Part shown: piece after piece, positions 1-7,745 of the stretch
Position numbering within the stretch: the first letter of the stretch is position 1
How the letters are laid out: each line of letters opens with the position of its first letter
NCBI GenBank assembly: GCA_016927475.1
Contig: JAFGMO010000104.1
Location: 1-38,715 of the forward strand
Source of the DNA: Candidatus Aminicenantota bacterium
GTDB lineage: Bacteria; Acidobacteriota; Aminicenantia; Aminicenantales; Aminicenantaceae
Length of the DNA: 38,715 nucleotides
Direction of reading: 5' to 3'
The notes under the pieces: model-generated
The model's input: the letters and a program-made list of their open reading frames with translations, nothing else
What the model was told of the DNA's origin: nothing
The model's database searches: none
Translations under genes and position numbers: made by a program

Positions 1-75
1 GGAAGGAGGTTTGATCATTCAAAAGCGGTGAGGGTGAAAAAACCCAAACAGGCCGTTTTTTATGTGGACCGCTGA
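1..75 (+). CDS. possible C-terminal tail of an upstream gene (partial)
   Basis: Frame 1 is open from the window edge to a TGA at 73-75 and would encode about 24 residues ending in KPKQAVFYVDR. The basic and hydrophobic mix is protein-like, but the piece is too short to assign to a family. It could equally be non-coding leader sequence of the next operon. Confidence 0.25.
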   Translation, partial: GRRFDHSKAVRVKKPKQAVFYVDR

Positions 76-116
76 AATTTCAAAAAAAATAGATTAACTT
101 CTATTATTTTTTCAAC

Positions 117-145
117 TTGATTTAAACTCTCTTTTCTTTTATATT
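117..145 (+). promoter_or_regulatory. sigma-70-type promoter for the small membrane protein/ftsEX operon
   Basis: TTGATT (117-122) is separated by exactly 17 bp from TATATT (140-145). Transcription would start near 152. That excludes the ATG at 149 as the initiation codon and favours the ATG at 164, giving a very short leader. The promoter is predicted by inspection only. Confidence 0.5.
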
Positions 146-163
146 GGGATGCTTGGTGTATTT

Positions 164-532
164 ATGTCTATTCAATCTTTTGCAGCGCTTGCCCTTGGGT
201 GGTTCATCCCCGGATTGGGCCATATTTATCTCAAAAAGTACATACGCGGGCTGATCTTTTTTGTCTGTATTTTCGGTATGGCAAGCCTCGGCCTGTTCAT
301 GGGCGGCAGGATTTATTCATTCCAAACAGAAAACCCTTTGACCATTCTGGCATTTTTTTCCGACATCGGAAACGGACTTCTCTTTATTATCTCCCGTTTT
401 GCGGCCATCGGCCTGGGTGAATTAAAAAAAACAACCTTTGAATTCGCCACGGCTTACATCGCCGGAGCGGGGCTTCTCAACTATCTCGTGGCCCTTGATG
501 CCTGGGACATCGCCAGAGGAAAAAAAGAATGA
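164..532 (+). CDS. small multi-pass membrane protein, DUF6677-like
   Basis: This is a protein of about 122 residues with three or four hydrophobic segments. It opens with a motif resembling the TM2/DUF5683/DUF6677 group (GWFIPGLGHIYLKKYIRGL), in which a Pro-Gly-Leu-Gly turn is followed by a basic stretch and another helix. An in-frame ATG at 149 exists, but it lies upstream of the transcription start implied by the promoter at 117-145, so 164 is preferred. The stop codon overlaps the ATG of the next gene (ATGA), which indicates translational coupling with the 59-residue protein and then ftsE. Its function is unknown. The family is typically found near housekeeping genes in Acidobacteriota-like genomes; that statement is from memory and unchecked. 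Confidence 0.65.
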   Translation: MSIQSFAALALGWFIPGLGHIYLKKYIRGLIFFVCIFGMASLGLFMGGRIYSFQTENPLTILAFFSDIGNGLLFIISRFAAIGLGELKKTTFEFATAYIAGAGLLNYLVALDAWDIARGKKE

Positions 533-708
533 TCCTTAAAAGCCACCTGATATCCATGGTTATTTATGCTTTTTTCGTTTCCATTGTCCTGGCTTTTATT
601 CGCAGAACAACGCAAAAAGACCGCTTGAAGTACTTTCTGTTTCTTTTCTTTTCCATGACCATTGGTGCCATTCTTTTTGGTTGGTTTATGTTTCTCTTCA
701 TGAAATAA
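529..708 (+). CDS. 59-residue two-helix membrane protein
   Basis: This small ORF starts at the ATG overlapping the preceding stop (ATGA at 529-532) and ends with TAA at 706-708. The protein has two hydrophobic helices (about residues 7-23 and 38-57) separated by a basic loop, RRTTQKDRLK, which suggests a hairpin with the loop in the cytoplasm. It sits 44 bp before ftsE in the same operon. No family is recognised. The coding claim rests on the 4-base overlap, the hydrophobic pattern and its position within an operon. Confidence 0.6.
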   Translation: MILKSHLISMVIYAFFVSIVLAFIRRTTQKDRLKYFLFLFFSMTIGAILFGWFMFLFMK

Positions 709-752
709 CCTTCTTTACTCCTTATCCCTCCTCTATTACAATAGAACCAAAA

Positions 753-1418
753 ATGATAGAGCTTTACCATATTTGGAAGCAGTATCAAAAGCCGAACTGG
801 GCCCTGAACGATATCACTTTTAAGGCGCAAAAAGGTGATTTTTATTTCGTCACCGGCCCCAGCGGGTCGGGAAAAACAACACTTTTGAACATCATTTCCC
901 GAGGTATCCTCCCTACGCAGGGACAAATCATTATCGACGGGAAAAACATCCAACGCATTCCTGATCACAAAATCTATCAAATCCGCCGGATCATGGGGAT
1001 TGTTTTTCAAGACTTCAGGCTTCTTTTTCATAAAAAAGTTTTCAATAATGTTGCCCTTGTTCTTGAGGTTCTCGGCACCCCCAAAAAAGAGATCAAGCGT
1101 CGGGTCTACAATGCCTTAAAAATGGTGAATCTGCAGGACAAGATGTATTCTTATCCCGCCCATCTTTCCTACGGTGAACAACAAAGGGTAGCCATCGCCC
1201 GTGCCGTAGTCAATAATCCTAAGATTATCCTCGCCGACGAACCGACCGGAAACCTCGACCCGGAACTTGCCTTTGAAATCATGAGCCTGTTCAACGAAAT
1301 AAACAAACAGGGATCCACGGTCATCATCTGTACGCATGACCGGGAATTGATCCGTCATTTCGGAAATAAGATACTTTTTCTCTACAAAGGAAAACTTCTG
1401 AGAGAGGAATTTTTCTGA
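753..1418 (+). CDS. ftsE: cell division ATP-binding protein FtsE
   Basis: This is the ABC ATPase of the FtsEX complex, which couples cytoplasmic ATP hydrolysis to periplasmic peptidoglycan hydrolase activation at the septum. From the ATG at 753 it has 221 residues, the usual FtsE length. Walker A is GPSGSGKT (residues 35-42), the signature is LSYGEQQRVAIARA, Walker B is IILADEPTGNLDP, and the switch His follows in CTHDRE. A longer reading from a TTG at 681 would add 24 residues that do not fit the family. No clear Shine-Dalgarno precedes 753. The gene overlaps the start of ftsX, as is usual for this pair. The FtsX partner right behind it supports FtsE over a LolD-type ATPase. Confidence 0.92.
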   Translation: MIELYHIWKQYQKPNWALNDITFKAQKGDFYFVTGPSGSGKTTLLNIISRGILPTQGQIIIDGKNIQRIPDHKIYQIRRIMGIVFQDFRLLFHKKVFNNVALVLEVLGTPKKEIKRRVYNALKMVNLQDKMYSYPAHLSYGEQQRVAIARAVVNNPKIILADEPTGNLDPELAFEIMSLFNEINKQGSTVIICTHDRELIRHFGNKILFLYKGKLLREEFF

Positions 1419-2311
1419 TTCGAAAACTAAAAACGGCGCTCAGTGAAACACTGAATAATCTGTGGCAGTTTAAAACCCGAAATATTTTTTCCGTCACCAT
1501 CATCTGCCTTTCGTTCCTCGTTTTCGGTATATTTCTTTCCCTTTCCAATAATCTTCAATATACAGCCGACCGGATAACGGAGAATATGATCATTGTCCTG
1601 TTCTTAGAAAAGGAAACACCTGAACCCACTCTGAACGCCCTGAAGGAAAAAGTACAAAATTCAGGATTGGTCAAAGATTTTCAATATACCGATGCCGCTC
1701 TTGCCAGGGAAAAATTCCTGAACAGCTTTCCTGAACTCCGGGGGGTTCTGGACAACCTGGAGACCAATCCTTTTCCTCCGTCTATTGAAGCCACTCTGGA
1801 AAAACAGGCGATGAATACGGACACAGTCGCCTCCTTTATCGCCGACTTAAAAAATTCGGACGGCGTTGAAGATGTTCAATTTAACCTCGAGTGGGTGGAA
1901 AAAATTCAATCTTTCGGCCGGCTGGCCCGGGCTATCGGTTTTTTCCTGGGAGGAATTCTTTCTCTTGCATCCTTCTTTATCATTTCCAACGTCATCAAAC
2001 TCAACGTTATGGCCCGGCAAAACGAGATCGTCATTCTACGCAGTGTAGGTGCCACCAATACATATATCCGCATTCCGTTTCTTTTGGAAGGAATGATCCT
2101 TGGCATGTTGGGCAGCGGATTGTCTCTTCTTCTTCTGTTTTTGTTGATCCAACTTTTCCCAGTTTACCTTGGACAGGCATTGGGAGCCCTCAATGAATTG
2201 ATCAATTTCCGGTACCTGTCTTTAGGCCAGTGTATGTGGCTGACATGCGGAGGCGCCGCCATCGGGGCTCTGGGAAGTTTCAGTTCCCTATCCCAATTTT
2301 TGAAAACCTGA
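1415..2311 (+). CDS. ftsX: cell division permease-like protein FtsX, probable CTG start
   Basis: FtsX is the four-helix membrane partner of FtsE. The first ATG in frame (1586) would remove the N-terminal cytoplasmic segment and the first membrane helix, which are clearly encoded upstream (residues about 25-45, IFSVTIICLSFLVFGIFL). The frame is open back to a CTG at 1415 that overlaps the ftsE stop as CTGA, with AGAGGA at 1403-1408 in place as ribosome binding site. That gives 298 residues, the normal FtsX length. The extracellular domain (about 58-170) is followed by three helices. The ABC-permease core motif RQNEIVILRSVGAT lies near residues 200-213. CTG is a rare start; ATT at 1409 or 1418 are the only close alternatives. 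Confidence 0.85.
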   Translation: MIRKLKTALSETLNNLWQFKTRNIFSVTIICLSFLVFGIFLSLSNNLQYTADRITENMIIVLFLEKETPEPTLNALKEKVQNSGLVKDFQYTDAALAREKFLNSFPELRGVLDNLETNPFPPSIEATLEKQAMNTDTVASFIADLKNSDGVEDVQFNLEWVEKIQSFGRLARAIGFFLGGILSLASFFIISNVIKLNVMARQNEIVILRSVGATNTYIRIPFLLEGMILGMLGSGLSLLLLFLLIQLFPVYLGQALGALNELINFRYLSLGQCMWLTCGGAAIGALGSFSSLSQFLKT

Positions 2312-2337
2312 CAATCCCGGGAACAGGGCTTTTCGTT

Positions 2338-2979
2338 TCATTTTTTCAACAACAAATCTTTCGCTCGAAAATGAGCTTTACGAATAGGCTCGGGAATACG
2401 AAATACGGCACAGCGAAGAACCCATTTAACGGCATTCTCGATATCGACCCGGTGCCCTGGAGAAACAAAAACCGGCTTGACGTCCGATCTCGTTCGCACA
2501 CACACGCCAACCTTTTCCCCTTTTCTGTCAAAAAAATCCGTCATCGATCCCCGTTCTGTTGATGGGGGGACATAAGGAAAAAAAGGATTCTTGGCGCAAC
2601 CGACGGTACAGATATCAAGCGCTACTCCAACATAGGAAGCCAAACCCATTTTTCGAGGATGAGCTATACCGTTCCCATCGATCAATGTTAGGTCGGGTTT
2701 AACATTCAGCTTACGAAAAGCCTGGAAAAAAGAAGGAGCCTCCCTAAGGAGTAAAAACCCGGGAACATAGGGAAAGCGCACCGGCCTGATCGCTTCTGCT
2801 GAATCAACGATACGCATATCTTCGGCGTCAAAAACAATAATTTTAGCTCCGATCCTTTGTGTTTCCCGGTCATACGAAAAATCGGCACCGGCCACGGTGC
2901 GCACTTTTTTTCCTTCCCATTTAAGCTTAAGCATTGATGCAAGCCGGATCTGTATTTCGGCAGCCCTTTTATAATCCAT
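2338..2979 (-). CDS. nfi: endonuclease V (deoxyinosine 3'-endonuclease)
   Basis: Endonuclease V cuts the second phosphodiester bond 3' of deoxyinosine and starts repair of deaminated adenine. The 213-residue product is of normal length. It shows the family landmarks in order: the metal-binding Asp in AGADFSYD, the Tyr-Pro-Gly wedge and Glu in YVPGFLLLREAP, the second Asp in LTLIDGNGIAHPRKMGLASYVG (shown here in overlapping parts: LIDGNGIAHP then RKMGLASYVG), and C-terminal basic residues. It is convergent with ftsX, with only 26 bp between stop codons. The gene stands alone, as is common for nfi. Confidence 0.93.
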   Translation of the reverse strand: MDYKRAAEIQIRLASMLKLKWEGKKVRTVAGADFSYDRETQRIGAKIIVFDAEDMRIVDSAEAIRPVRFPYVPGFLLLREAPSFFQAFRKLNVKPDLTLIDGNGIAHPRKMGLASYVGVALDICTVGCAKNPFFPYVPPSTERGSMTDFFDRKGEKVGVCVRTRSDVKPVFVSPGHRVDIENAVKWVLRCAVFRIPEPIRKAHFRAKDLLLKK

Positions 2980-3037
2980 ATTTTGATGTTACTCCACCGT
3001 ACTGCCGGAGTAAAGACCAGCGGGACCAGCGGGATTG

Positions 3038-3066
3038 TTGACACAAAACAATACTTGACCTAAAAT
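3038..3066 (+). promoter_or_regulatory. strong sigma-70 promoter giving a near-leaderless rodZ-like mRNA
   Basis: A consensus -35 TTGACA (3038-3043) and TAAAAT -10 (3061-3066) are 17 bp apart. The expected start of transcription, about 3073, is only a couple of bases before the ATG at 3075. The transcript would therefore be leaderless or nearly so. No Shine-Dalgarno is visible. Confidence 0.65.
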
Positions 3067-3074
3067 TCAAAAAA

Positions 3075-3839
3075 ATGTCTTCCTTAGGCAACAAACTCAA
3101 AAAAAAACGCGAAATGATGGGAATTTCCCTGGAAGACATCTCCAAATCCACCAAAATCTCCATCAGGCAACTATCCGCTCTCGAGGAAGGAAAATTCGAT
3201 TTTCTTCCGGGTACATTTTATATAAAGGGAATCATCAAGGCTTATGCAAAAGCCGTTAGCCTGGATGAAAAAGCCATGATCGATATATACCTGGAAGAAA
3301 CCCGGAACCGTATCAATGAGGAGAGACAAAAAGAAAAACAGACTAAAACGAAAAGGTCCGGCCGTTTGATAAAAATATTCACGCCGGCTGCCATTTTTTT
3401 TCTGATAGTTATCCTTTCCCTGTATTTCATCCTTCACGGGCTGCAGCCGTCGGATCCGCCGGAAAGCGCGATGCTCGCGGAAAATTATTCCCCTCCGGCT
3501 GACACTCCGCTTCCTCCCTCAACAGAAGGATTTATCCTTGAAATCCAGGTTGTTGAAGACACCTGGATTCAGATTTTTGTGGACGGGGAACTGAAAGGTG
3601 AAGGTCTGAGACAGAAGGGGGAATTCTTCACCGTCAATGCCCTGAATGAGATCCGCCTTACTATAGGAAACGCAGGAGGAATCATTTATTCTCTGAACAA
3701 CAGGCCAGGCAAAGAATTGGGTCCGGCAGGTTCGGTCAGAAGGGACATTGTTATCACCTCAGATAACCTTAGTGAATTCCTGCGTAATGAAAACGGATCT
3801 GTTCCAAAGGAGGGAATAAGCCCTCTGGACGAAAACTAA
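3075..3839 (+). CDS. rodZ: RodZ-like helix-turn-helix membrane protein
   Basis: The 254-residue protein has the RodZ architecture: a cytoplasmic HTH_25-type domain (residues about 1-72, with LKKKREMMGISLEDISKSTK), a basic linker (about 78-100), one transmembrane helix (about 101-121), a Pro-rich stretch, and a DUF4115-like beta domain (about 150-235, with DTWIQIFVDGELKGEG). RodZ proteins link MreB filaments to the membrane and set rod shape. Related proteins can act as membrane-bound regulators, so the name is by architecture. It is followed after 13 bp by the NtrY-like kinase and may be co-transcribed with it. Function in morphogenesis is inferred. Confidence 0.75.
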   Translation: MSSLGNKLKKKREMMGISLEDISKSTKISIRQLSALEEGKFDFLPGTFYIKGIIKAYAKAVSLDEKAMIDIYLEETRNRINEERQKEKQTKTKRSGRLIKIFTPAAIFFLIVILSLYFILHGLQPSDPPESAMLAENYSPPADTPLPPSTEGFILEIQVVEDTWIQIFVDGELKGEGLRQKGEFFTVNALNEIRLTIGNAGGIIYSLNNRPGKELGPAGSVRRDIVITSDNLSEFLRNENGSVPKEGISPLDEN

Positions 3840-3852
3840 AATCCCCGGTACA

Positions 3853-6027
3853 ATGGGATCAATGGAAAACCCAAGACAAAAAGGTTCGCGTATTATCGGC
3901 GCCATCATCGTTTTTCTTATCATTCTCTTTTTAACTATCGAGTTTTTCATTCGTGAAGCCCAGGAATTTTCCCCGACCTCGGTGACCAATGTCCTTCTCG
4001 CATCTCTTCAAATCATTGTCTTGCTGTTATTCCTCATTCTTCTTTTTGTCCTCGGACGAAACCTTATGAGGCTTTACCTGGAACGAAAGAGGAAAGTTAT
4101 CGGTTCCCATTTTAAAACCAAACTTGTCGTTTTTTTCACTGCTCTTTCGTTGGTTCCGACACTGCTCCTTTTCGTTTTCGCCGGCGATCTCATCCGGCGA
4201 AACATCGAATATTGGTTCAAAACCCCCATCGACAGAATCCTGGATGATACGAAAAACCTGGCCGACGGATTTTATATGGACGCCAAGGAAGACACATTTC
4301 ACTACGCGCAACAATTGAGTAAAACCATAAAATCTCAAAAGCTTATCAATCCGGAAAACACAACCCCTCTCAAAATTTTTATCAGGGATAAATTAAAAGA
4401 ATACCATCTTGATGAAATCGGTATTTTTCTCAACAATGAAGAACTATTCTCCTACCTGAATCCCAACTTGCCCTTCCAGGACTACCGCAACCTGGATTCC
4501 AATCTTGTTATGAGGGCCCATCTGGGAGAGGAATTCAGTCAAATCGACCCGATGGGCAACGGTGAAATCATCCGCAGGGGAATATCCATCAACATCCCTG
4601 ATGTGGGGACCGTTCTGGTCGTCACGGGAAAGTTCCTTCCACAAAATTACGCCCAGCGCATCAATAATATTACCTCCTATGTTCAGAGATACCGCCAGCT
4701 CAAAATTCATAAGAATCCCATGAAAACTTTCTACCTGCTTACGTTGATTTTCATCACTCTCCTCATCATTTTTTCGGCGACCTGGATCGGTTTTCATCTG
4801 GCCAAGAGCATCACTGTTCCCATCGAAAAGCTGGCTCAGGCAACAAAGGAAGTTTCCCGGGGAAACTTGAACGTCAAAGTGGAAGACCCTGCCTCCGATG
4901 AATTGGGGAGCCTTATTGAATCGTTCAACCAAATGATCCATGACCTTAAAAACAGTCAAAAAAATATTGCCCAGAAGACATCGGAACTTGAGGCCGGCAA
5001 AAATTACACGGAAACAGTACTGAACAACATATCGACAGGAGTGATGGCTCTGGACGCCAAAGGTTATATAACGACCATCAATCCCTCCGCCAGGAGCATG
5101 CTGGAGCTCACTGACTGCGAACCCTTAGGGAAAAAATTCACCGAGTGTCTTCACAACGGGCGGTATGATATCATCGTTAAAAATATTCGAATGGGCCTCG
5201 ACAACAAATTCAAATCTTCGGAAAAAGAAATCACGATTGACTTCGGCGCCCACACCCGGTCTCTCGCTCTGACGGTTTCCCCGCTTCAAGACTCAGCCGA
5301 TGGAGATTCAGGCATCATCATCGTCCTGGATGACCTGACCCAGCTCATCAAAGCCCAAAAAATATCCGCCTGGAAAGAAGTCGCCCAACGTGTAGCCCAT
5401 GAAATAAAAAATCCCCTGACGCCCATACAGCTTTCAGCCGAAAGGATCATCAAAAACCTGAAAAAGGCTTCCTTGGATGATAAGAGTATTATCGAAGAAG
5501 GCGCCCAGACTATCGTTGAAGAAGCCCGGACCATCAAGTCCCTCGTCGACGAATTTTCCAACTTTGCCAGGATGCCGAAAGTATCCCTTCAGCCAGCCGA
5601 TATTCATGATATCATCCGGCAGACCCTTTCTCTTTTTAAAGGCATCTTTACCGATATTGAATTCGAAGTCCAGTATTCTACGGATATCCCCTCTCCCATC
5701 AAGATCGACCCGGACCAGATGAAGAGGGTTTTCATCAATATCATCGATAACGCCATCGATGCTATGAACAAAAAAGGGAAAATAACCATACGAACGGAGT
5801 TAGATAAAAAACAGCAATACGTCCGGATCGAAATCACGGATTCCGGTCCGGGCATACCGATGAAAGATAAAGACAAGTTGTTTTTGCCGAATTATTCCAC
5901 CAAAAAAAAGGGTACGGGACTGGGATTGTCCATCGTCAATCAAGTTGTAAGTGAACATAACGGTTCCATTGAAATTGAAAATATCCGGCCCCAAGGAGCC
6001 AAATTTATCATCAGCATACCATTATGA
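3853..6027 (+). CDS. ntrY: NtrY-type sensor histidine kinase
   Basis: The 724-residue membrane kinase matches NtrY layout. There are three N-terminal helices (about 14-33, 47-69, 88-108), an extracytoplasmic region up to a fourth helix (about 293-313), a HAMP domain, a PAS domain (about 385-480), and a HisKA domain with phospho-acceptor His516 in RVAHEIKNPLTPIQLS. The HATPase_c domain follows (IIDNAIDAM, DSGPGIP, GTGLGLSIV). The NPLTPIQLSAERI signature is typical of NtrY rather than NtrB. The start may be ATG 3853 or 3862; neither has a good ribosome site. It overlaps ntrX by 4 bases (ATGA), so the two form a translationally coupled pair. The signal sensed is unknown. Confidence 0.88.
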   Translation: MGSMENPRQKGSRIIGAIIVFLIILFLTIEFFIREAQEFSPTSVTNVLLASLQIIVLLLFLILLFVLGRNLMRLYLERKRKVIGSHFKTKLVVFFTALSLVPTLLLFVFAGDLIRRNIEYWFKTPIDRILDDTKNLADGFYMDAKEDTFHYAQQLSKTIKSQKLINPENTTPLKIFIRDKLKEYHLDEIGIFLNNEELFSYLNPNLPFQDYRNLDSNLVMRAHLGEEFSQIDPMGNGEIIRRGISINIPDVGTVLVVTGKFLPQNYAQRINNITSYVQRYRQLKIHKNPMKTFYLLTLIFITLLIIFSATWIGFHLAKSITVPIEKLAQATKEVSRGNLNVKVEDPASDELGSLIESFNQMIHDLKNSQKNIAQKTSELEAGKNYTETVLNNISTGVMALDAKGYITTINPSARSMLELTDCEPLGKKFTECLHNGRYDIIVKNIRMGLDNKFKSSEKEITIDFGAHTRSLALTVSPLQDSADGDSGIIIVLDDLTQLIKAQKISAWKEVAQRVAHEIKNPLTPIQLSAERIIKNLKKASLDDKSIIEEGAQTIVEEARTIKSLVDEFSNFARMPKVSLQPADIHDIIRQTLSLFKGIFTDIEFEVQYSTDIPSPIKIDPDQMKRVFINIIDNAIDAMNKKGKITIRTELDKKQQYVRIEITDSGPGIPMKDKDKLFLPNYSTKKKGTGLGLSIVNQVVSEHNGSIEIENIRPQGAKFIISIPL

Positions 6028-7385
6028 GCAGAGCAAATATTTTAGTTATTGACGACGAAGCCGGTATCCGGTCTTCGCTAAAAGGTATCCTCGAGGACGA
6101 GGATTATCATGTAACCACAACCGAATCAGGGAATTCAGGCTTGGAGATGCTCAGGGCTCAAAATTTTGACCTGGTACTCCTCGACATCTGGCTGCCTGAC
6201 ATGAACGGAATCGATGTCCTGAAAAAGATCAAACAGATGGAAGAAAACCATCCGGTCATTATGATATCGGGTCACGGCACGGTCGAAACGGCTGTAAAAT
6301 CCACCAAATTGGGTGCCTTCGATTTTCTGGAAAAACCTCTTACTCTGGAAAAAGTTGTTGTAACGGTCAAAAATGCTATCAACCATAAAAAACTTAAGGA
6401 TGAGAATATTCAGCTTCGGACAGCGATGCGGACCAGGCATCCTTTCATCGGGAAAAGCCCGGCTATTCAAAAGATGAAGGAAGAAATCAAAACTGCGGCA
6501 CCAACCAACGGCCGCATTCTCATTTACGGCGAGAACGGCACGGGAAAGGAGCTCGTCGCCCGTTTGATCCACGACCAGAGTCCCCGAAAAAACAAAAAGT
6601 TTGTCCAGATCAACACGGCGGCCATTCCGGACGAACTGCTGGAAAGCGAGCTGTTCGGTCACTCAAAAGGTGTTCTGCCCCATGCGGATAAAGATAAAAA
6701 GGGGAAACTCCTGTTAGCCGACGGGGGAACAGTTTTCCTTGACCAGATAAGTGAAATGAGCCTGAAGACACAAGCAAAACTGGTTCATCTTATTGAAGAA
6801 ATGAGGGTTGAGCCCATTGGTTCCGGAGAATCCATTCCCATCGATGTTCGTTTTATCGCTGCCACCAACAAAGACCTGCGCAAGCTCACAACACAAAGAA
6901 AATTTCTGGAAGACCTCTACTTCAAACTCCATGTCATCCCCCTGTCTATTCCGCCGCTCAGGGAACGGAAAGAAGATATTCCTCTCCTTATCGACTATTT
7001 CCTAGACTATTTCTGTCTCGATTACGGCAAAAAAAAGAAAACTATGTCCAAGGCCGCCATGACGGCATTTCTCAATTATTCCTGGCCCGGAAATGTCAGT
7101 GAACTGAGTAATGTCATCGAAAGATTTGTCATCATGGTCAAGGAGGAAGAGATAAAAAGCTCACATCTCTCGCTCCTGGTCGAGCCCATCGAATCCCAAC
7201 TTTTTCCCGAACAAAAAGAAAAAAAATCACTGATACAAGCCAGGGAAGAATACGAGAAGGATTTTCTTCATCATGCCCTGGTTCGAAATAAATGGAACAT
7301 CCCCCAAACTGCCTCCGATATCCAGATCGAGGAAGATTACCTCACCCGCAGGATTAAGGAGTTGAATATCACCTTCATCAAATAA
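6024..7385 (+). CDS. ntrX: NtrX-like response regulator with degenerate AAA+ domain
   Basis: The protein has a receiver domain (residues 1-120, Asp54 as phospho-acceptor, Lys in EKPLT), an AAA+ domain (about 140-370) and a Fis-type helix-turn-helix (about 415-450). Walker A is intact (GENGTGKE, 169-176). Two catalytic features are lost. The sigma-54 contact loop, normally GAFTGA, reads GVLPHA (216-221). The Walker B Asp-Glu pair reads Asp240-Gln241 (GTVFLDQI). It probably cannot remodel sigma-54 holoenzyme or hydrolyse ATP normally. Some NtrX proteins lacking GAFTGA act as ordinary activators or repressors. It is the cognate partner of the kinase immediately upstream. The stop codon lies inside the terminal repeat of the next element. 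Confidence 0.88.
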   Translation: MSRANILVIDDEAGIRSSLKGILEDEDYHVTTTESGNSGLEMLRAQNFDLVLLDIWLPDMNGIDVLKKIKQMEENHPVIMISGHGTVETAVKSTKLGAFDFLEKPLTLEKVVVTVKNAINHKKLKDENIQLRTAMRTRHPFIGKSPAIQKMKEEIKTAAPTNGRILIYGENGTGKELVARLIHDQSPRKNKKFVQINTAAIPDELLESELFGHSKGVLPHADKDKKGKLLLADGGTVFLDQISEMSLKTQAKLVHLIEEMRVEPIGSGESIPIDVRFIAATNKDLRKLTTQRKFLEDLYFKLHVIPLSIPPLRERKEDIPLLIDYFLDYFCLDYGKKKKTMSKAAMTAFLNYSWPGNVSELSNVIERFVIMVKEEEIKSSHLSLLVEPIESQLFPEQKEKKSLIQAREEYEKDFLHHALVRNKWNIPQTASDIQIEEDYLTRRIKELNITFIK

Positions 7386-7646
7386 CCTTTGCTATTCGTA
7401 AAAAATGCCGATAACAGATATCTCTTTTTTATTCCAAGCATGCCTCCATGACATGGAGCACTAAACCGTATGGATAGAACCTACGGTTAGTGGGTGAAAT
7501 TCAAACAATATCGGCATTTTTTACCCTTCGGGCGAACCGATCTTTTCGCATCTGCTTCGTTGCGGCGCACTCGAGGTGCCGAGCACAGCTTCGTTCGCCG
7601 ACGCCTCACATATCCGGCAAACTTGGATCGTGAATAGCAAAGGTTA
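7383..7646 (+). repeat. 264-bp element with nested perfect inverted repeats (MITE-like or structured repeat)
   Basis: Most of the 360-bp gap between ntrX and mgtE is this element. Outer ends are a perfect 15-bp inverted repeat: TAACCTTTGCTATTC (7383-7397) and its complement at 7632-7646. Just inside on the left, GTAAAAAATGCCGATA (7398-7413) is perfectly inverted at 7509-7524. Internal hairpins include CTCCAT/ATGGAG (7444-7458) and a stem of about 11 bp at 7459-7470/7482-7492. The right part is GC-rich, with GGCGAAC (7531) and GTTCGCC (7593). The outer TA could be a target duplication. No ORF is plausible. The end motif recurs at 10855-10888, and parts of the element occur at 22973-22993. Confidence 0.7.
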
Positions 7647-7690
7647 ATATTCATTATTCAACGAAGAATAATGTTTTATTTTGGTAATGA

Positions 7691-7719
7691 TTTACAGTCT
7701 TCCTAAATTATGATATCGT
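7691..7719 (+). promoter_or_regulatory. possible sigma-70 promoter of mgtE
   Basis: TTTACA (7691-7696) and TATCGT (7714-7719) are 17 bp apart, 26 bp before the mgtE start. The -10 is a weak match. No conserved magnesium-sensing leader structure is evident in the short 5' region. Confidence 0.35.
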
Positions 7720-7745
7720 TCTAGTCATTCATAACAGAGGTCAGA

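Noticed and set aside
681..752. 24-residue N-terminal extension of FtsE from a TTG
   Set aside because: It does not fit FtsE length and overlaps the end of the 59-residue ORF; the ATG at 753 begins the conserved domain.
7386..7745. CRISPR array or magnesium riboswitch upstream of mgtE
   Set aside because: No regularly spaced direct repeats; the structure is inverted repeats. No recognisable M-box features, and the unit ends 100 bp before the gene.
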